Below the pieces are notes generated by a model. That model was not told the origin of the DNA. It saw nothing but the letters and a program-made list of their open reading frames with translations, and made no database searches. DNA of 64,000 nt from Miscanthus floridulus (lineage: Eukaryota > Streptophyta > Magnoliopsida > Poales > Poaceae), in the NCBI RefSeq assembly GCF_019320115.1, contig NC_089593.1, forward strand, positions 15,280,789 to 15,344,788. The letters run 5' to 3'. Every line of letters begins with the position of its first letter. The first letter of the stretch is position 1. Position numbers and translations under genes: made by a program. Below are positions 61,101 to 64,000 of the stretch, one piece after another.

Positions 61101-62450
61101 AAGGCGTGTTCAACGAACTCCCTTAGTATGCCCGGCATGTCCGAGGGACTCCATGCGAACATATCGGCATTCGTGTGGAGAAAGTCAACGAGCATGGCTT
61201 CCTATTTGATGTTGAGGGTGGTGCTGATCCTCAGCGCCCGGTTGTCGGGGCAGGCGGGGTCGACTGGGATGAGTTTGATGGCCTCCGCGGGCTCAAAAGT
61301 CCCGGTACGACGCTTGGGCTCGGGCAACTTGCTGCCGAGTTGGTCGAGGTCGGCGATGAGGGTCTCGGCCTCCACAAGAGCCTTGGTGTACTCGATGCAC
61401 TCGACGTCGCAGTCATATGCATGCTCGTACGTGGACTCAATCGTGATGACGCCGTTGGGACCCGGCATCTTGAGCTTGAGGTAGGTGTAGTTGGGGACCG
61501 CCATGAACTTGGTGTATCACGGCCGCCCCAGGATGGTGTGGTAGGTTCCCTTGAATCCAACCACCTCGAAGGTAAGGACCTCCTTGCGGTAGTTGGAGGG
61601 GGTGTCGAAGCAAACGGGCAGGTCGATACGCCCGAGGGGTCGCGTGCGTTCCCTCGGCATGATGCCGTGGAAAGGCGCGGCGTCACCCCGGAGCCACGAT
61701 CGGTCGAGCTCCAGGAGCTCCAGGGTGTTGGCGTAGAGGATGTTGAGGCCGCTGCCTCCGTCCATCAACACCTTGGTGAGTCGGGTGTTGTCGATGATCG
61801 GGTCGACAACGAGTGGGTACTGCCCGGGATTCGAGGCACGGTTGGGGTGGTCATCCCGATCAAAGGTGATCGCCTCTTGAGACCAGTCGAGGTATCGGGG
61901 AGTGGCCACTTTAACCGAGAAGACCTCTCGGCGTTCCCTCTTTTGCTGGTGCACCGTAAGGCACGCCGAGGGTCCGCCAAAGATCATGAAGGTGTTGTGC
62001 ACCTCAGGGAACCCGTCGTCCTTGTCGTCGTCCTGGTCGCCGGCGCCCCTCTTCTTGGCATCGTCGTCGGGGAGCCCGAGCTTGGCGTAGTAACGCCAGA
62101 GCATGGTGCAATCCTCGAGGGCGTGCCTCACCAGGCCCTGGTTGTAAGGGCAGGGCTTCTTCAACATGTCGTCAAAGAGCCCAGGGCCCCTAGGGCCTCG
62201 GGAATTCTTGTGCTCTGCGGCCGCGACTAGATTGGCCTTGAGGACCTCCTGCTTCCCCTGGCGACCCTTTTTCTTTTTCTTGGGGAGGTGGGGAGCCAAG
62301 GCCTTGGTGGCCTCATCCCTTCGCTTCCCCTTGGCGTCGTTGTCGAGGAAGATGGCCCCAACAGCCTCTTCGTCCGAGGCGAAGTTGGTGGCGATGTCGA
62401 GGAGCGCGGTAGCCGAGCTTGGCACGTTCCGGCCTAACTCTCGGACCATG
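61101..62450 (-). pseudogene. TAT2 gag C-terminus and protease
   Basis: The open frame 62449-61517 holds the end of gag (LLDIATNFASDEEAVGAIF), a Lys-rich stretch (PKKKKKGRQGK), a CPYNQGLVRHALEDC knuckle (about 62145) and the protease with VLMDGGSGLNILY (about 61765), which replaces the usual DTG/DSG by DGG, common in this lineage. A TGA at 61517 and a TAG at 61202 separate it from RT. Confidence 0.85.
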
Positions 62451-63844
62451 TCTCGGTAGGTGGTGCCAGAGAGGAAAGCCTAGATGATTTCTGAGTCGCC
62501 GACACTGGGCAACTCGGTGCACTGTTTGGAGAAGCGCCAGATGAAGTCTCGGAGAGACTCGTCCGGTTTCTAGCGACAGCTCTTAAGGTCCTAGGAGTTT
62601 CCGAGGCGCACGTATGTGCCCTAGAAATTCCCAACGAAGACCCTGACCAAGTCGCACCAGTCGTGGATCTGTGAGGGAGGAAGGTGTTCAAGCCAGGCTC
62701 GTGCCGAGTCTGACAAGAGCAAGGGGAGGTTGCGGATGATGAGCAGGTCATCGTCCGTGCCGCCTAGCTGACAAGCTAGGCGGTAATCAGCCAGCCAAAG
62801 CTCGAGGTTGGTTTCGCCACTGTATTTCATGAGGTTGGCCGGTTGGTGAAACCGGGCCGGGAACTGAGTGTCGCGGATGGCTCTTTTAAAGACTCGGGGG
62901 CCAGGCGGTTTAGGAGAAGGGCTACGGTCCTCCCCGCTGTCGTAGCGGCCACCTCAGTGAGGATGGTAGCCGTGGGCGAGCCCCTCATTGTCGTGGCGTC
63001 GTCGCCTGCTAACCACCTCATGGTCGCCCCGCACCTCGCGTTGGTTGCCGAGGCGGTCGTGCAGTAAGGGGACCCTATTGATTGTTGGCACCCGAGCAGG
63101 CTCGGGATGAACCGAGGCCTCCCTATCCTGTCGAGGCGGTGCCGTGGGAAGGTCCGAGGTGCCCCCGCACCGTCGGGAGGCAGAGCTCTCGGCTTGCTGC
63201 ACCGCGGCGGTCTCGAGGAGATCCCGGAGCTTGCCGTGGACCCGTCGCCCCTCCATGGTAGAGGGCTCGGGCATCGTACAGACTAACATCACCGTAGCCA
63301 CGATGTTCTGGCTAGCGTCATTGAAGATTGGGGGTTGCTCACTCCCTTCGTCATCATTGATGCGGTGGTGGACATCGCGGGCCCTCCGTCGGGCTCCTCC
63401 GCCATCGCTGTGACCTCGCTGCTCCTGCTCGAGAGTGTCTCGAAGCTGCTGCAGGAGGAGTCGGTCTTGTTCGACCTTGGCCTGAAGCTCACGGAGCTGT
63501 TCCAGGTCCGGGCGTTGAGGTTGTGTGGGGGCAAGGTTCCCGTTCTGCGCTACCGATGGGACAATGCGCCGAGGTGTGGCGGCGCCTGCTCCCTAGTGAA
63601 GCGGGGAATGGTTGCTTGCCCCCTCATCCTCCTCGCCCGCTCTCAACATCCCGAACTCGATGTAGAAACACTCGCGAGTGGGGTCATAAGTGCCTTCATC
63701 GTCGGAGTCGGAGTAGCCGAAGCAGTAGTCGCTTGCGACCAAGAAGCGGCGCATGGCTTCAGGGTCGTGGAGTCTAGAGAAATCCGCTCTGACCCACGCC
63801 TCATCCTCCTCCGAGGAGTCAGCGTGGGTGTGGGTCGAAGCCAT
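62451..63844 (-). pseudogene. TAT2 gag, N-terminal and core part
   Basis: Start MASTHTHADSSEEDE at 63844. The N-terminus is acidic, a coiled-coil segment (LEQLRELQAKVEQDR) lies near 63480, and the gag core is at 62830-62450 (ETNLELWLADYRLACQLGG, RDFIWRFSKQC, AFLSGTTYRD). Four TAG codons (62621, 62591, 62570, 62480) fall within 145 bases, each one transition from Gln or Trp. A TAG near 63593 and frame changes near 63300 and 62950 add to the damage. Confidence 0.82.
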
Positions 63845-64000
63845 GGTGTCGAAGTCGAGGGCGAAGCACTGGCGGCGTCCATCGCCGGGTCCTACTTCGC
63901 CGGAGTTGGCTCCTCAGGAGGTGGCGGGGTAGAGCTTGATGACGGGACGTCGCCGCATGCCACCGGCGTCTTTCCCTTGTCCAGGCTCAGGCTAGACAGG
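63845..64000 (-). other. TAT2 gag leader
   Basis: GC-rich region upstream of the gag ATG. The PBS and 5' LTR are not reached before the window ends. Confidence 0.5.

Larger units (their letters stand above)
50336..64000 (-). mobile_element. TAT2: Tat-lineage Ty3/gypsy element, 5' LTR beyond window
   Basis: The 3' LTR (50336-51668) starts inside the satellite; the PPT follows. The order on the minus strand is gag (63844) to IN (57959), then the convergent aORF (53909-57393, plus strand). The 5 bases before the LTR are AGTAG, but the right duplication is outside the window. Ten or more in-frame TAGs and several frameshifts show that it is inactive. Confidence 0.9.

Noticed and set aside
61175..62230. 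A 351-codon open frame on the plus strand
   Set aside because: It lies wholly opposite the TAT2 gag-protease frame, whose motifs are recognisable; the plus-strand product has none. GC-rich sequence makes such shadows common.

Overview
The window is nuclear DNA of a grass, most likely a panicoid. No host gene, rRNA, tRNA or CRISPR array is supported. Almost everything is nested transposable elements: Ty3/gypsy elements of Tat type, a Sirevirus-like Ty1/copia element, a CACTA transposon carrying a Ulp1-like protease domain, Stowaway and other MITEs, a Ds-like hAT element, solo LTRs and a large trinucleotide-rich satellite. The species cannot be fixed from sequence alone.

Layout. 1-9032: NA1, a minus-strand Tat-like element with both LTRs (left one cut by the window edge), a gag remnant and a convergent antisense ORF (aORF), but no pol. 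9033-14300: plus-strand Sirevirus-like copia element that has lost its 5' end, probably because NA1 inserted in it. 14301-19877: NA2, a second, rearranged copy of the NA1 family. 19878-22610: spacer with a MITE, a Stowaway carrying a Ds-like insertion, and another Stowaway that is split by the next element. 22611-36383: TAT1, a full-length minus-strand Tat element with 5-bp target-site duplication GTTCC, two ~982-bp LTRs, PBS, gag, PR, RT, degenerate RNase H, second RNase H, IN, a 68-bp tandem array, a plus-strand spliced aORF and PPT. 36384-38715: spacer with a MITE and a low-complexity repeat. 38716-42690: one solo LTR inserted head-on into another of the same family, both with target-site duplications. 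43152-43405: Stowaway. 43569-about 48290: CACTA element. 48291-50335: about six 290-390-bp units of GTA/GGA-rich satellite. 50336-64000: TAT2, another Tat element inserted in the satellite; its 5' LTR lies beyond the window.

How the parts relate. In TAT1 and TAT2 the element reads right to left: 5' LTR, PBS, gag, PR, RT, two RNase H domains, IN, then an aORF on the opposite strand, PPT and 3' LTR. The aORF has its own TATA-like box and introns and encodes a PF04195-like N-terminal domain plus coiled coils. NA1 and NA2 keep only gag and the aORF, so they would depend on enzymes from a relative such as TAT2. All large elements are broken by stop codons and frameshifts; by hand count about 35 of 45 in-frame stops are TAG, the pattern expected from deamination of CHG-methylated cytosine in CAG and TGG codons. 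The two TAT1 LTRs differ almost only by transitions, which points the same way.
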